Of a stretch of 64,000 nucleotides of DNA, positions 1 to 8,559 are shown piece by piece; within the stretch, counting starts at the first letter, position 1, and the number at the start of each line of letters is the position of its first letter. The notes below the pieces were generated by a model. It made no database searches. It was not told where the DNA came from and worked only from the letters and a program-made list of their open reading frames with translations. The DNA lies in the NCBI RefSeq assembly GCF_000739615.1, contig NZ_BATP01000035.1:105591-169590 (forward strand). Direction: 5' to 3'. Both the position numbers and the translations under genes were made by a program. This DNA comes from Haloferula sp. BvORR071 (GTDB taxonomy: Bacteria > Verrucomicrobiota > Verrucomicrobiia > Verrucomicrobiales > Akkermansiaceae).

Positions 1-623
1 CGCGTTTCCGGGGTGCTGTGGGCCAGGTCGGACAGCCCTTGTATCCCCGTCTGCTCGAGCGTGACCCGCATGCGGAGACCGAATTGGTCGTGAAGTTGCT
101 CGCGAAGCAGGATCTCAAGACTCTCCAGCGGCAGATCCTTGGTTTCTTTCCGGAGCCCGGCGATGAAATCCCTCACGATCCCGGAGAGTTCCTCATCGGG
201 AAGCGCTTCGATCGTTACCGTCTTGCCGATGGGAAAGACCAGCGAAGAAGCGGACTGCCCTCGTAGGGTATTCGCCCTGCCGAAGGCTGTCTGCAACCTT
301 TCGGCAATGGCAGGGACCGCCGCATAGGGAACCCCGATTTGCTTGAGGACGGACTCTTCGGCTTTGCCTCCCGAACTCGCAATTCTAGGCAGGGTCTCCA
401 GCGCCGAAGATCCCACGACTACTCCTTTCCCAACGCTTTGCGGTGAGGACTCAGGTGAGTGTTTCATGGCCTTGGATTGATCTATTTTGTCATTGGAGCC
501 GGTCTTTTTCCGATCTTGGTCCTGCTCTTTCGGAGAGCAACCCGCCCCCAGACAACAAAGAACCACGGCGGGAATATAGCCCACCTTGGAGAAGCGGAAA
601 AATCCGGCCTCAATTATAACCAT
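1..623 (-). CDS. Lipoprotein of unknown function (3' end outside window)
   Basis: Read on the minus strand, an uninterrupted frame runs from ATG at 623 to the window edge (about 207 codons visible). The N-terminus is a lipoprotein signal: a short polar stretch, a hydrophobic run and a lipobox ending LGAGC, so the mature protein should start at Cys29 and be lipid-anchored. After a polar, Lys/Ser-rich linker comes a soluble domain with no motif I recognise. The start overlaps the end of the upstream Tat-signal gene by 10 bp (its TAA is at 614-616), which suggests translational coupling and a shared role outside the cytoplasm. Function unknown. Confidence 0.7.
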   Translation of the reverse strand, partial: MVIIEAGFFRFSKVGYIPAVVLCCLGAGCSPKEQDQDRKKTGSNDKIDQSKAMKHSPESSPQSVGKGVVVGSSALETLPRIASSGGKAEESVLKQIGVPYAAVPAIAERLQTAFGRANTLRGQSASSLVFPIGKTVTIEALPDEELSGIVRDFIAGLRKETKDLPLESLEILLREQLHDQFGLRMRVTLEQTGIQGLSDLAHSTPET

Positions 624-1564
624 TCGAGCAAATAGTCGGCCGTAGTCGTGGTGGCATTGGAAATCGTGAGCTTCCGCCGCAGTTGCCCGCAATCGTGGCC
701 CGCGACGTAGATTTGAAACGGGGTTTGGTCCTCGCCATTTGCAAATCTCCCCACAGGATCATTATACTGCCCCGACCGCATCCAAGCAATGCACAAGCTG
801 TCTTCCTGTACCGCGGTTCCATAGTACATCGGTCCTAGCGGCTCGTTGAATTGGTTGTTGATCCGGACCTGAACAAGCCGGAGGAACACCATTGGAAGAG
901 CTAGTGTCGCGGGAGGAGTTTGATGTTCGGGGAGGCCAGCCACGATTTGGCCTTCATACTGCGCATGGGCATAGTAGCCGGTACTGCCGAACATGCCCGG
1001 GTGGCTCGCGATTGGGTTTGTGCCTTTAACGATCTTGTCGGGCTTCACGACGTAGCACTTCGCCGAGCCTACAACATTGCCTTGGTGCACGGCTTCAATC
1101 AGGGATCCTTTCGGCCTGCGGCCGCCGTTGATCGGGGTGGACGGAGTAACCGCTTGGATACGGAGGAGAACCGTGCCGCTGCCGTCGTTGACGGTTTCAA
1201 AAATCGTGATGCAGCCGGGTTCGTCGCCTCTTACTCTGAACTCAACTTCGGCGTCTTTCGGATGCACCGTCGCAGTGATCGTACAGTAGTTGGGCGGGGC
1301 TGAATTCGCAGGGGTGGCAGTGTCATGCGGCAAGGTCATCGGGGCATTGTTGCCATATATCCAATCGTACTTCCCCGTAAACTCCTGCATCTCCTCACGA
1401 TATCCATGCTGATCCAAGCCTAGGTCGAAGTCCTTCATCTCCACCGTGACATCACTGCTTTCGACCGTGGTGCCACGGGCTCTTTCAAGGGATGCCACAT
1501 TCCAAGCGATCAAACTGACTGCAGTTGCTCCGCCGGTCCGCTTCAGGAACTGGCGGCGGGTCAT
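614..1564 (-). CDS. Tat-exported protein of unknown function
   Basis: 316 residues from ATG 1564. The N-terminus MTRRQFLKRTGGATAVSL is a classic twin-arginine signal (RRQFLK then a hydrophobic stretch), so the protein is probably exported folded. The mature part is beta-rich by eye, with no catalytic motif I can name. The frame stays open upstream to 1882; an ATG at 1654 would add 30 residues ahead of the Tat motif and cannot be excluded, since neither start has a good ribosome binding site. It overlaps the downstream lipoprotein gene by 10 bp, so the two are probably co-translated. Confidence 0.65.
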   Translation of the reverse strand: MTRRQFLKRTGGATAVSLIAWNVASLERARGTTVESSDVTVEMKDFDLGLDQHGYREEMQEFTGKYDWIYGNNAPMTLPHDTATPANSAPPNYCTITATVHPKDAEVEFRVRGDEPGCITIFETVNDGSGTVLLRIQAVTPSTPINGGRRPKGSLIEAVHQGNVVGSAKCYVVKPDKIVKGTNPIASHPGMFGSTGYYAHAQYEGQIVAGLPEHQTPPATLALPMVFLRLVQVRINNQFNEPLGPMYYGTAVQEDSLCIAWMRSGQYNDPVGRFANGEDQTPFQIYVAGHDCGQLRRKLTISNATTTTADYLLEWL

Positions 1565-1967
1565 GGAGTTGCTGGGGCCGTCGCTTCCAGTTGATTCCTG
1601 ATTGATGCGCGGACGGAGCAGCTGGCTGCCTAGAGTAGGTGGCTTTCCTATCATCAGATTTATTAAGTCTTCTGCTAGAATCTCTGTGCCAGTCAAGAAA
1701 TGTCCGGTTTCTATCCCGTGGCTGGAGGGGCCGTCCCTTCTGGCTCGATCCTGACGACCGGCGGGACCGTGTCTTTTTCGCCTTCTTCGGCCGCGGGAAC
1801 CGCGATCCCAAGGGCGGATAGGGCCCATGAGCCTTAGGGAGCGCCCAGCTTCCCATCCGCAAAAGCACGCAGTCCCTCCCATGAAACCGTAGGGTCCAGC
1901 CCTGAGCTTGGGCTTGCTTTACCCTGACCCTTCCGGTTTCATCGCGGCCGTTCGGTAGGAATTTTTC
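1565..1967. other. Divergent intergenic region, 403 bp
   Basis: This lies between the leftward Tat-signal gene and the rightward sugar transferase gene, so promoters for both should be here. I see no convincing -35/-10 pair. The left part could encode an N-terminal extension of the Tat protein from ATG 1654. An AGGA sequence 7 bases before ATG 1968 is a plausible ribosome binding site for the sugar transferase. Confidence 0.4.
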
Positions 1968-3377
1968 ATGGCTGTTGGTCGCAAAGAAGCGTTCTCGATC
2001 CAATTGCTCCAACTGCTCGACGCAGCCTTGGTTTGGTTCGCTTTCTGGGTGGGTTCGTTATTCCGCGTTCCGATCCGCGACTTCCTCACCACGGATGATA
2101 AATCCGTCGACATGAGCCTCTGGCAGATGAGCTGGGTGCTCTACATCGTGGTGCCCTTCACCCCGCTGGTCCTCGAATTCTTCCAATTCTACCGCCGGCC
2201 GCGGACCAAGACCCCTCTGCAGGCCTTCAGCCAGCTCTTCAAGGCCTTGCTCTTCATGGCCTTGGTCATCGGCATGATGGTCACCTTCGCCCAGATCGCT
2301 GGTGCCAGCCGCCTGATCCTCGCCCTTGGCGGAGTCCTGACCCTGGTGGTGCTCTTCATCCGCGACCGCCTCTTCCACTCCTACTTGCGTCGCCAAGAGC
2401 TCCTCGACTACGCCAAGGAGCGCATCATCATCGCCGGCTCCGATGAGGAGATTGATTCCTTCTTCGGCGAGGTGGATGAGGAGGACAGCAGTCTCTGGCA
2501 GATCGTCGCGCGTTTCGATCTTTCGGAGCGTCCGGTTGAGGAGCTCTACAGCCTGCTCAAGCAGAACTCCGTGGAGCGCGTGATCTTCACCGCCCGCGAT
2601 ACCGGGTTCGGCAAGGTCGCCGAAGGGGTGGAAGCCTGCGAGCTCCAAGGGGTGGAGGCATGGATTGTGGCCTCCTTCATCCGCACCCAGATTGCCCGCC
2701 CGACCTTCGATGTCGTCGGCAAGAAGCCGATGCTGGTGCTGCGCTCGACTCCCGAGCTCTCTTGGGAGCTGGCTTGCAAGGCGGTGATCGACCGCGTCGG
2801 TGCCTTCTGCCTCATCCTAGGCACTTCGCCACTGTGGATCTTCGCCATCATCGGCATCAAGATTGCCAGCCCGGGTGCCCCGGTCTTCTTCCGCCAGCGC
2901 CGCGCCGGCCGCTACGGCAAGCCCTTCCGGATGTGGAAGTTCCGCACCATGGTGCCGGATGCGGAAGCCCAGCTCGCCAAGGTCAAGGAGGAGCACGGCA
3001 ACCACATGGAAGGCCCGGTCTTCAAGCTCGACCGCGACCCGCGCGTCTTCGCCTTCGGTGCCCTGCTGCGCAAGCTGAGCATCGATGAGCTGCCCCAGCT
3101 CCTCAATGTCCTGCGCGGCCACATGAGCCTGGTCGGCCCGCGTCCTCTGCCGATCTATGAGGTGGACGCCTTCGAGAAGTCCGAGCACCGCCGCCGTCTG
3201 AGCGTGAAGCCGGGGATCACCTGCGAGTGGCAGGCCGGCGGCCGCAACAAGATCACCAGCTTCGAGCAGTGGGTGGAAATGGACCTCCGCTACATCGACA
3301 ACTGGTCCCTCTGGCTCGATATCAAGATCTTGCTCCGCACCATCCCCGCGGTTTTGCTGGGGCGCGGCGCGAACTGA
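1968..3377 (+). CDS. Exopolysaccharide biosynthesis polyprenyl glycosylphosphotransferase
   Basis: 469 residues. Four N-terminal membrane segments (about 12-32, 54-74, 92-110, 115-131) precede a cytoplasmic CoA-binding-like region. A fifth hydrophobic segment near 275-300 then leads into the bacterial sugar transferase domain. Family signatures are visible: FFRQRRAGRYGKPF followed by MWKFRTM, then KLSIDELPQLLNVL and SLVGPRP. Members move a sugar-1-phosphate from a UDP-sugar to undecaprenyl phosphate, the first step of repeat-unit assembly on the inner membrane; the sugar cannot be told from sequence. The O-antigen ligase/polymerase gene follows 12 bp downstream, so they form one exopolysaccharide operon. 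Confidence 0.93.
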   Translation: MAVGRKEAFSIQLLQLLDAALVWFAFWVGSLFRVPIRDFLTTDDKSVDMSLWQMSWVLYIVVPFTPLVLEFFQFYRRPRTKTPLQAFSQLFKALLFMALVIGMMVTFAQIAGASRLILALGGVLTLVVLFIRDRLFHSYLRRQELLDYAKERIIIAGSDEEIDSFFGEVDEEDSSLWQIVARFDLSERPVEELYSLLKQNSVERVIFTARDTGFGKVAEGVEACELQGVEAWIVASFIRTQIARPTFDVVGKKPMLVLRSTPELSWELACKAVIDRVGAFCLILGTSPLWIFAIIGIKIASPGAPVFFRQRRAGRYGKPFRMWKFRTMVPDAEAQLAKVKEEHGNHMEGPVFKLDRDPRVFAFGALLRKLSIDELPQLLNVLRGHMSLVGPRPLPIYEVDAFEKSEHRRRLSVKPGITCEWQAGGRNKITSFEQWVEMDLRYIDNWSLWLDIKILLRTIPAVLLGRGAN

Positions 3378-3389
3378 GCCGGTTTTCCG

Positions 3390-5354
3390 ATGAGGTGGGT
3401 TTCAGGTGTTTGTTTCGCCCTGGCGTTGGTCTTCGGGGTCTCCTTGGGTGGCCAGACGATCGATTACACTTGGGGTCCCGCCTTGCTGGCCCTGTCGCTC
3501 GCCTTGCTGAGCGCTGCGGGAGGAGCCTCAGCCTTGAAGGAGCGGGGGAAGGGGACTTGGATCGCATTGACCTTCCTCTTCCTAGCCTGGGGCTGGGTCC
3601 TCTGGCGCTGTTGGGGCAGTCCGGTGCAGGAGTTCGCCCGCGCCGATGCCCTTCTGGTCGGCGGTATGATCGCGGGCTGCTTCTGGGGCCTTCTGGCTGC
3701 CCCAAGTGGCGCGGCGGTCCGGATCGTGATGCTGGCGCTGGCCGTTCTGGGCCTGGTGAATCTGGCCTTCGTGCTTTGCCAGGTGAGGGATTCCTCCTTC
3801 TCCTGGCCCTTCGCCAGCCGTCCCGGGTTTTTCCCTTCCGGCCTTTTCGGGCACTACAATCACCTCGCGGACTTCTCCGTGGTTTCGGTGGCCTTGCTGG
3901 CGGCGCGCTTCTTCTTCGCTGGGGATTCCAAGCTTGAGCGGATTGCCCAGGCCTTGGGCGTCATTGCCGCGACCGCCTGCGTGTTCATCTCCACCTCGCG
4001 TGGTGGCATGGTCGCGCTCTGTGCAACTGGAGCGACCCTGATGGTCCTCGCAGCGTTGATCGCATGGCGGGACAAGTCGAAGAAAGCCCGCCTGCTGGCC
4101 ATCGCCGCACTGGCGGGCCCGCTCATCTTGGCCTTGGTCGCGGTTCCGGTCTTGAAGCATTTCCAAGAGCGGCGCGGGATTCAGGACCTCAGCCTGAGCC
4201 AATTCGCCGACAACCGTACCCGCTTGCAGTTGTACGGCACTGCAGTGGACATCTCCATGAACCACCCGCTCAGCGGCGGCGGCAGCCGCAGCTACGGCTG
4301 GGAAAAATACGCCGCTTGGAAGCCGGAGGAAGGCGGCATGCTGCCCCGGAATGATGACTTTGTTCACAACGAGTTCCTCCAGTCGGCGGTCGAATATGGC
4401 TGGCTCGGAGCTCTTCTGATTGGCTGTGGGGTGCTCTCCGCCGTGCTCTGTTCGGTGGCCGGCCTCTTCTCTGCCGATCCCTCCTCGCGCTTCCCGCGCG
4501 GGCCGATCGATGCCCTGATGTGTGGCGGTCTGGCCGCGATGGCGGGCACCTTGGTGAATTCGAATTTCAGCTTCGTGACCCACACGATTCCCGGCGCGAT
4601 CTACCTCGGCCTGGCGATTGGGTTTGCCTTGCCGCGGCGGGCGGAAGAGGTCTACCCATCCTCCCGCGCCACCTTGGTGGCGGCGCTTCTGCTCCTTCCC
4701 TTGGCCGGGATTCTGGCCGTGACGGGCATTCGCGGGACCAGGGTTTACCGGGCGGTGTGGCCGGTGAGTTTTGGCAAGGAGCGTCTCGGCGTTTACGCGC
4801 CGGGTATTTCGCTGGAGCTGATGGGTGACGCCTTGGAACACTGGCCGAGTGCCCACCTCGCGGGTCGCGCCGGACACGTGGCGCGCCGGGCGGCGGAGCG
4901 CCAGGGGCAGCCGGAGGATGAAGTCCGCGACTGGCACAGCAAGGCGGTGGAATTCTACAATCGGGCTGGCAAGCTCAACCCCAACGATCCCGAGTGGGCG
5001 CTCAACCGCGCGATCGCTCTCTCCGCCCTGAACCGCAACGATGAGGCCGACCGCAGCTACGAGGAGGCGGTCCGCCTGCAGGGTGGCATGGAAGGCAGCT
5101 TCCGCGCCCGCTACTACTTCGCCCAGCACCTCTTCCACCGCTACCATAGCGCTTGGGAAAGTCGCGCCTGCACCCCGGGCCAAGCGCTCACCGGTTTCAT
5201 TCGCGCGCGCGACCTGCTCAAGGAAGCCAACAGCATGACCGAGCAGTGGGTGCGGGGTAAGGAAGAGGCCGCCTTCCAGAAGAACCTCGAGGATATGATC
5301 GCCTTCCTGGAGGGTGCTCATGTCACCCCCGAGCCCCTGCTGGAGCAGAAATAA
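3390..5354 (+). CDS. O-antigen ligase/Wzy-type polymerase with C-terminal TPR
   Basis: 654 residues with about a dozen membrane helices over residues 1-460, then a soluble tail. Family marks are a periplasmic loop with GLFGHYNHLADF, the STSRGG turn, and a large loop with HPLSGGGSRSYG and HNEFLQSAVEYGWLG. The soluble tail (about 490-620) has TPR-like helices, including NPNDPEWALNRAIALSALNR. O-antigen ligase-family proteins polymerise or ligate lipid-linked polysaccharide at the periplasmic face. The TPR tail may organise the assembly machinery. It is 12 bp downstream of the sugar transferase. Ligase versus polymerase cannot be decided here; polymerase fits the exopolysaccharide context better. 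Confidence 0.85.
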   Translation: MRWVSGVCFALALVFGVSLGGQTIDYTWGPALLALSLALLSAAGGASALKERGKGTWIALTFLFLAWGWVLWRCWGSPVQEFARADALLVGGMIAGCFWGLLAAPSGAAVRIVMLALAVLGLVNLAFVLCQVRDSSFSWPFASRPGFFPSGLFGHYNHLADFSVVSVALLAARFFFAGDSKLERIAQALGVIAATACVFISTSRGGMVALCATGATLMVLAALIAWRDKSKKARLLAIAALAGPLILALVAVPVLKHFQERRGIQDLSLSQFADNRTRLQLYGTAVDISMNHPLSGGGSRSYGWEKYAAWKPEEGGMLPRNDDFVHNEFLQSAVEYGWLGALLIGCGVLSAVLCSVAGLFSADPSSRFPRGPIDALMCGGLAAMAGTLVNSNFSFVTHTIPGAIYLGLAIGFALPRRAEEVYPSSRATLVAALLLLPLAGILAVTGIRGTRVYRAVWPVSFGKERLGVYAPGISLELMGDALEHWPSAHLAGRAGHVARRAAERQGQPEDEVRDWHSKAVEFYNRAGKLNPNDPEWALNRAIALSALNRNDEADRSYEEAVRLQGGMEGSFRARYYFAQHLFHRYHSAWESRACTPGQALTGFIRARDLLKEANSMTEQWVRGKEEAAFQKNLEDMIAFLEGAHVTPEPLLEQK

Positions 5355-5408
5355 GCCCGCGCCGCTGCAATCACTTCACGGCTCCGCCAGGCAAGGTATT
5401 CAGGCTAT

Positions 5409-5428
5409 TTCCGGAGGTTTCCGGAGGT
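5409..5428. repeat. Short tandem repeat in convergent spacer
   Basis: Two adjacent copies of TTTCCGGAGG lie in the 119-bp spacer between the convergent O-antigen ligase and EpsI genes. No clear intrinsic terminator is visible in this spacer. Confidence 0.4.
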
Positions 5429-5473
5429 TCAGATTTCGCGGCCTTTCGCGGTCAAAGCCAAGCCTCCACCCGC

Positions 5474-6280
5474 TCAATTCAGGGTGGTGATCTGCTTCCA
5501 ATTGATATTGTTCTCGGCGATTTCGCCCAGCAGCGAGCGGACCTCCGAATCCGCAGTCTTCAGATCCGGCAGGCTGCCCCAGTTGAAACGGGGGTCTTCC
5601 GTGCCCGCCCGGAAGCGCATGGTTACCAGGATGTAGGCCCACTTCTGGGCCTGGCCCTTGGCGAGCCGGTCACGCATATCCACCAAGGTCCGCGCCTTGT
5701 GGCTCTCGGTGATCATCTCGTTGCCCACGAAGAAATAGTAGGTCAGGTAGTTGAACTCGACCTCGGTCTTCTCGGTCTCTGAGGTCGCGATCCACTCCTT
5801 CCTTTTCGAAATCAACTTGCGGGTTGGAAGGGTGCCGGCCTTGGGCAGAGCGATTCCCGCTTTCCCCGCGTCGACGATCTCGTGGCCATTGGCCGTCTGG
5901 CAATCGATCCGCGACTGCTCCGAAAGGTAGATCTCGTGGCCTTGGGCGCCCATGCAGCGCTCCGGGCGGTGGATCGAGTTCGCGAGGTCTTGGCCGGAGA
6001 GCACGATCGAAAGCTCGGCCTGATCCTCAATCCCGCGCATGTAGAGTGAATTCCAAGTCCCCGGGCGCACGATCTTGCAACTGGCCTTGGAGAAGCGGGT
6101 ATCGCTCGCCAGCGAGTTGATTTCCTTGTCCGTCGGAAGAACAGGCGTGGTCGTCCAGTCGCCGATTTCCTTCGGAATCTCCAGGCTCATGGCCGACTCG
6201 ACCACCTTGAAGGGCGGAAGCATGAAGATCGAGGATAGGCCGACCCCGAGGATCGCTGCCAGAAGGGTGGACCGCTTCAT
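5474..6280 (-). CDS. Exosortase-associated EpsI-family protein
   Basis: 268 residues with an N-terminal signal or anchor (MKRSTLLAAILGVGLSSIFM). The body matches the EpsI domain: an early IGDWTTTPV region, a LSIVLSGQDLANSIHRPERC segment around a conserved Cys, and a Phe/Tyr-rich FNYLTYYFFVGNE segment. EpsI proteins are encoded beside exosortases, fused or separate, in bacteria that make exopolysaccharide and sort PEP-CTERM-like proteins; their exact biochemical role is not settled. The start overlaps the stop of the upstream exosortase gene (ATGA at 6277-6280), so they are translationally coupled. Confidence 0.85.
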   Translation of the reverse strand: MKRSTLLAAILGVGLSSIFMLPPFKVVESAMSLEIPKEIGDWTTTPVLPTDKEINSLASDTRFSKASCKIVRPGTWNSLYMRGIEDQAELSIVLSGQDLANSIHRPERCMGAQGHEIYLSEQSRIDCQTANGHEIVDAGKAGIALPKAGTLPTRKLISKRKEWIATSETEKTEVEFNYLTYYFFVGNEMITESHKARTLVDMRDRLAKGQAQKWAYILVTMRFRAGTEDPRFNWGSLPDLKTADSEVRSLLGEIAENNINWKQITTLN

Positions 6281-7317
6281 GGGACGGTGGTGGGGGCCGA
6301 GGTGACATCGCCGCGCTCGTGGACAATTCTCGGTTCCACGTCGGAATCCTTATCCCCGGACTTCCGGCCGACCACATGGCGCACGGCCTTCTTCTTCGGC
6401 TTCTTCCATGGCAGGCCTTGCTCCAAGATGGAGTGGACCAGCAGCAAAAGGCAGAGGGAGATCGGGTAGAAGATCACCAAGCCGGACCAGTCGTGCCAAG
6501 TGTGGCGGGCAAAGTCCGGATTGCCGTATTCGGCGATCACGAAGATCGAGGTCAGGCGCAGCATATTGCCGAAGATCGCCAGCGGGAAGGCGGCCAGCAG
6601 CAGGATCCCCTTCTTCCACAGGCTGACCTTGGCCAAGTAGGCCCAGACCGTGGAGATCATGATCAGGGCCATCAGCGAGCGGATACCGCCGCAGCCCTCG
6701 TCGATCTCCAGCGGCTCCCAGAGCTTGCTGGCGGATTCGATCTTGGTGCCACTCACGTGGACCTTCACGCCGAAGAGTTCCGAACCCCACTGAGACAACT
6801 GCGTAGAGAGCATCTGCAGTTTCACCGTGGCTTGCTGGAACTCCGGCACCGGAACGGCCAGCCACAGGAAAAAGAAGGGGAAGAACAAGAGCCGGGAAAG
6901 CTGCCAGCCCCAGAGATAGAGGGAAGAACCCCAGAGGATCATCGGCAGGCCGGCGATCGCCAGGCGCGGCTGACCGCAGCGATGGGAGGCCACGAAGAAG
7001 AGGATCCCGAGCAGCAGCATGGGCAGGCCGAGCCAGTGGCTCTTTCCTTCCTTGGCAAGGCGCACGAGGTTTTTCCACTGCCAGGCAACCAAGCCGACCA
7101 TGATGATCGGGACCATGAAGCCGTGCTCATAACGGGTCTCCTTGTTCCACGCGCTCTGCAGCCAGTAGAGCGGGGAGCGGTTGCCGATCACCCCGAAGCC
7201 GCCAATCACGGCGTAGTAAACCGCGATGATGGCCCCGCAGATCGCAGGCCCGAGCCAAGTGGGCAGGGCACTCTCCGGGGGTGACGAGTGCGATGGCGGG
7301 TTCGGACTTTCCATCAT
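6277..7317 (-). CDS. Exosortase (membrane transpeptidase-like)
   Basis: 346 residues from ATG 7317 (a second ATG at 7314). An upstream extension to 7539 is rejected because it runs through prs on the other strand. The protein is an eight-or-so-helix membrane protein with the exosortase/archaeosortase catalytic set: Cys209 in DEGCGGIRSL, Arg254 in GNMLRLT, and His272 or His275 in ARHTWHDWSG. Exosortases cleave C-terminal PEP-CTERM-type sorting signals and pass the protein to a cell-envelope acceptor. The positively charged tail (about 305-325) faces the cytoplasm. No PEP-CTERM substrate is evident in this window, so targets are elsewhere. It is coupled to EpsI by an ATGA overlap. Confidence 0.92.
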   Translation of the reverse strand: MMESPNPPSHSSPPESALPTWLGPAICGAIIAVYYAVIGGFGVIGNRSPLYWLQSAWNKETRYEHGFMVPIIMVGLVAWQWKNLVRLAKEGKSHWLGLPMLLLGILFFVASHRCGQPRLAIAGLPMILWGSSLYLWGWQLSRLLFFPFFFLWLAVPVPEFQQATVKLQMLSTQLSQWGSELFGVKVHVSGTKIESASKLWEPLEIDEGCGGIRSLMALIMISTVWAYLAKVSLWKKGILLLAAFPLAIFGNMLRLTSIFVIAEYGNPDFARHTWHDWSGLVIFYPISLCLLLLVHSILEQGLPWKKPKKKAVRHVVGRKSGDKDSDVEPRIVHERGDVTSAPTTVP

Positions 7318-7384
7318 TCTTCGGGATGCAGGGTTGCCGATCCGGGCGCGAGTGTCAACAATCCCGGCCCGCCGCCCGTCCCGC

Positions 7385-8311
7385 ATGAAACTGATCAGTG
7401 GAACTTCCCACCGCGCGCTCGCAGAGCGCATTGCAGAAACCCTCGGTGAACCCTTGGCCGACGTCCACGTCACGGCCTTCCCCGACGGTGAAACTTTCGT
7501 CAAAATCAACGAGAACATCCGCGGTGACGATGTCTTCATCGTCCAGCCGAGCTGTCCGCCGACGAATCACAACATCATGGAGTTGCTGATCATGGTGGAT
7601 GCCGCCCGCCGCGCCAGCGCCGGCCGGATTACCGCCGTGATGCCCTTCTTCGGCTATGCCCGCCAGGACCGCAAGGATCAGCCCCGCGTGCCGATCACGG
7701 CGAAGCTGGTGGCCAACCTCCTGACCTCCGCCGGTGTCGGCCGGGTCCTGACCATGGACCTCCACGCCCCGCAGATCCAAGGTTTCTTCGATATTCCGGT
7801 CGATCATCTCTACGCCAAGCCGGCGCTGATTCACTACCTGCGCGAGCGCCACCCTGACCCCTCGAACATCACGGTGGTGTCCCCGGACGTGGGCGGGGTG
7901 AAGATGGCCCGCTCCTATGCGGAGGCCCTCGGCGCAGATCTCGCGATCGTCGCCAAGCACCGCGTCAGCGCCACCCGCGTGGAGGCGACCAATGTGATCG
8001 GCGACGTGGAAGGCCGCGATGTGATCCTAGTGGATGACATGACCGAAACCGCCGGCACCCTCACCGCCGCCGCGGAGATCCTCCAGAAGCACGGGGCGAA
8101 GCGCGTTTTCGCCGGGGTTTCCCACGCAGTTCTTGGCGAGATGGGTCGTGAGCGGATCAAAAATTCCGTGATCGAGGAGATCATCACCACCGACTCTGTG
8201 CCCCAAGCCAGTGGGGAAAAGGTCCGCGCCGTGGGCATCGCGCCGCTGCTCGGCGAAGCCATCCGCCGCATCCACGGCGGCCAGTCGGTGACTTCCTTGT
8301 TTGAAGTTTGA
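7385..8311 (+). CDS. prs: Ribose-phosphate pyrophosphokinase
   Basis: 308 residues from ATG 7385, the usual length. It makes PRPP from ribose 5-phosphate and ATP, feeding purine, pyrimidine, His, Trp and NAD synthesis; purE, purK and hisF in this window all depend on that pool. Signatures: FPDGETFVKINENIRGDDVF near the start, the catalytic flexible-loop region YARQDRKDQPR, VVSPDVGGVKMAR, and the PRPP loop LVDDMTETAGTL. The last carries Glu-Thr where many homologues have Asp/Ile-Asp-Thr. The gene is divergent from the exosortase across a 67-bp spacer. Confidence 0.95.
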   Translation: MKLISGTSHRALAERIAETLGEPLADVHVTAFPDGETFVKINENIRGDDVFIVQPSCPPTNHNIMELLIMVDAARRASAGRITAVMPFFGYARQDRKDQPRVPITAKLVANLLTSAGVGRVLTMDLHAPQIQGFFDIPVDHLYAKPALIHYLRERHPDPSNITVVSPDVGGVKMARSYAEALGADLAIVAKHRVSATRVEATNVIGDVEGRDVILVDDMTETAGTLTAAAEILQKHGAKRVFAGVSHAVLGEMGRERIKNSVIEEIITTDSVPQASGEKVRAVGIAPLLGEAIRRIHGGQSVTSLFEV

Positions 8312-8338
8312 GGATCAGGGACTGGCGGATTTTCGGAA

Positions 8339-8441
8339 GGACCGGGATGGATCCGATGGATGGGATTTAGAAGAATCCCGATTCCAGCCTCACCATCCAG
8401 TCTTCTTCCTCTCATCCCATTCATCCTATCCATCCCGGTCC
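8339..8441. repeat. Long imperfect inverted repeat downstream of prs
   Basis: Arms at 8339-8366 and 8414-8441 are 28 bp each and complementary at 25 positions, separated by 47 bp. The outer part of each arm reads GGACCGGGATGGAT or its complement. No T-run follows, so this is more like a mobile palindromic repeat than an intrinsic terminator, though it could end prs transcripts. Confidence 0.7.
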
Positions 8442-8472
8442 AAATCTCTTGGAACTCGGGGAAACAATTTTT

Positions 8473-8500
8473 TGACAAATTCGGGTCCGCCCGTTACAGA
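8473..8500 (+). promoter_or_regulatory. Candidate sigma-70-type promoter for rplY
   Basis: TTGACA is followed after 16 bases by TTACAG (or after 17 by TACAGA), about 60 bp upstream of rplY. The same TTGACA...TTACAG pairing occurs before the EF-hand gene at 31216, which supports both. Confidence 0.5.
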
Positions 8501-8559
8501 CCCCGCCCCCGGCCGCGGAACATCGCTGCCGGAACTCGAATCCCACGCCTTTTTCCGCC

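Noticed and set aside
1640..1700. Sigma-54 promoter (TGGCAC near 1685-1690, minus strand)
   Set aside because: The -12 GC is absent (CT at that place), so the element is incomplete.
1565..1882. 422-residue form of the Tat protein starting at 1882
   Set aside because: The extra 106 residues are Arg-rich and lack homology; the Tat signal at 1564 is a natural start. ATG 1654 remains possible.
7318..7539. Longer exosortase start at 7539
   Set aside because: Would run antisense through the conserved start of prs; ATG 7317 gives a typical N-terminus.
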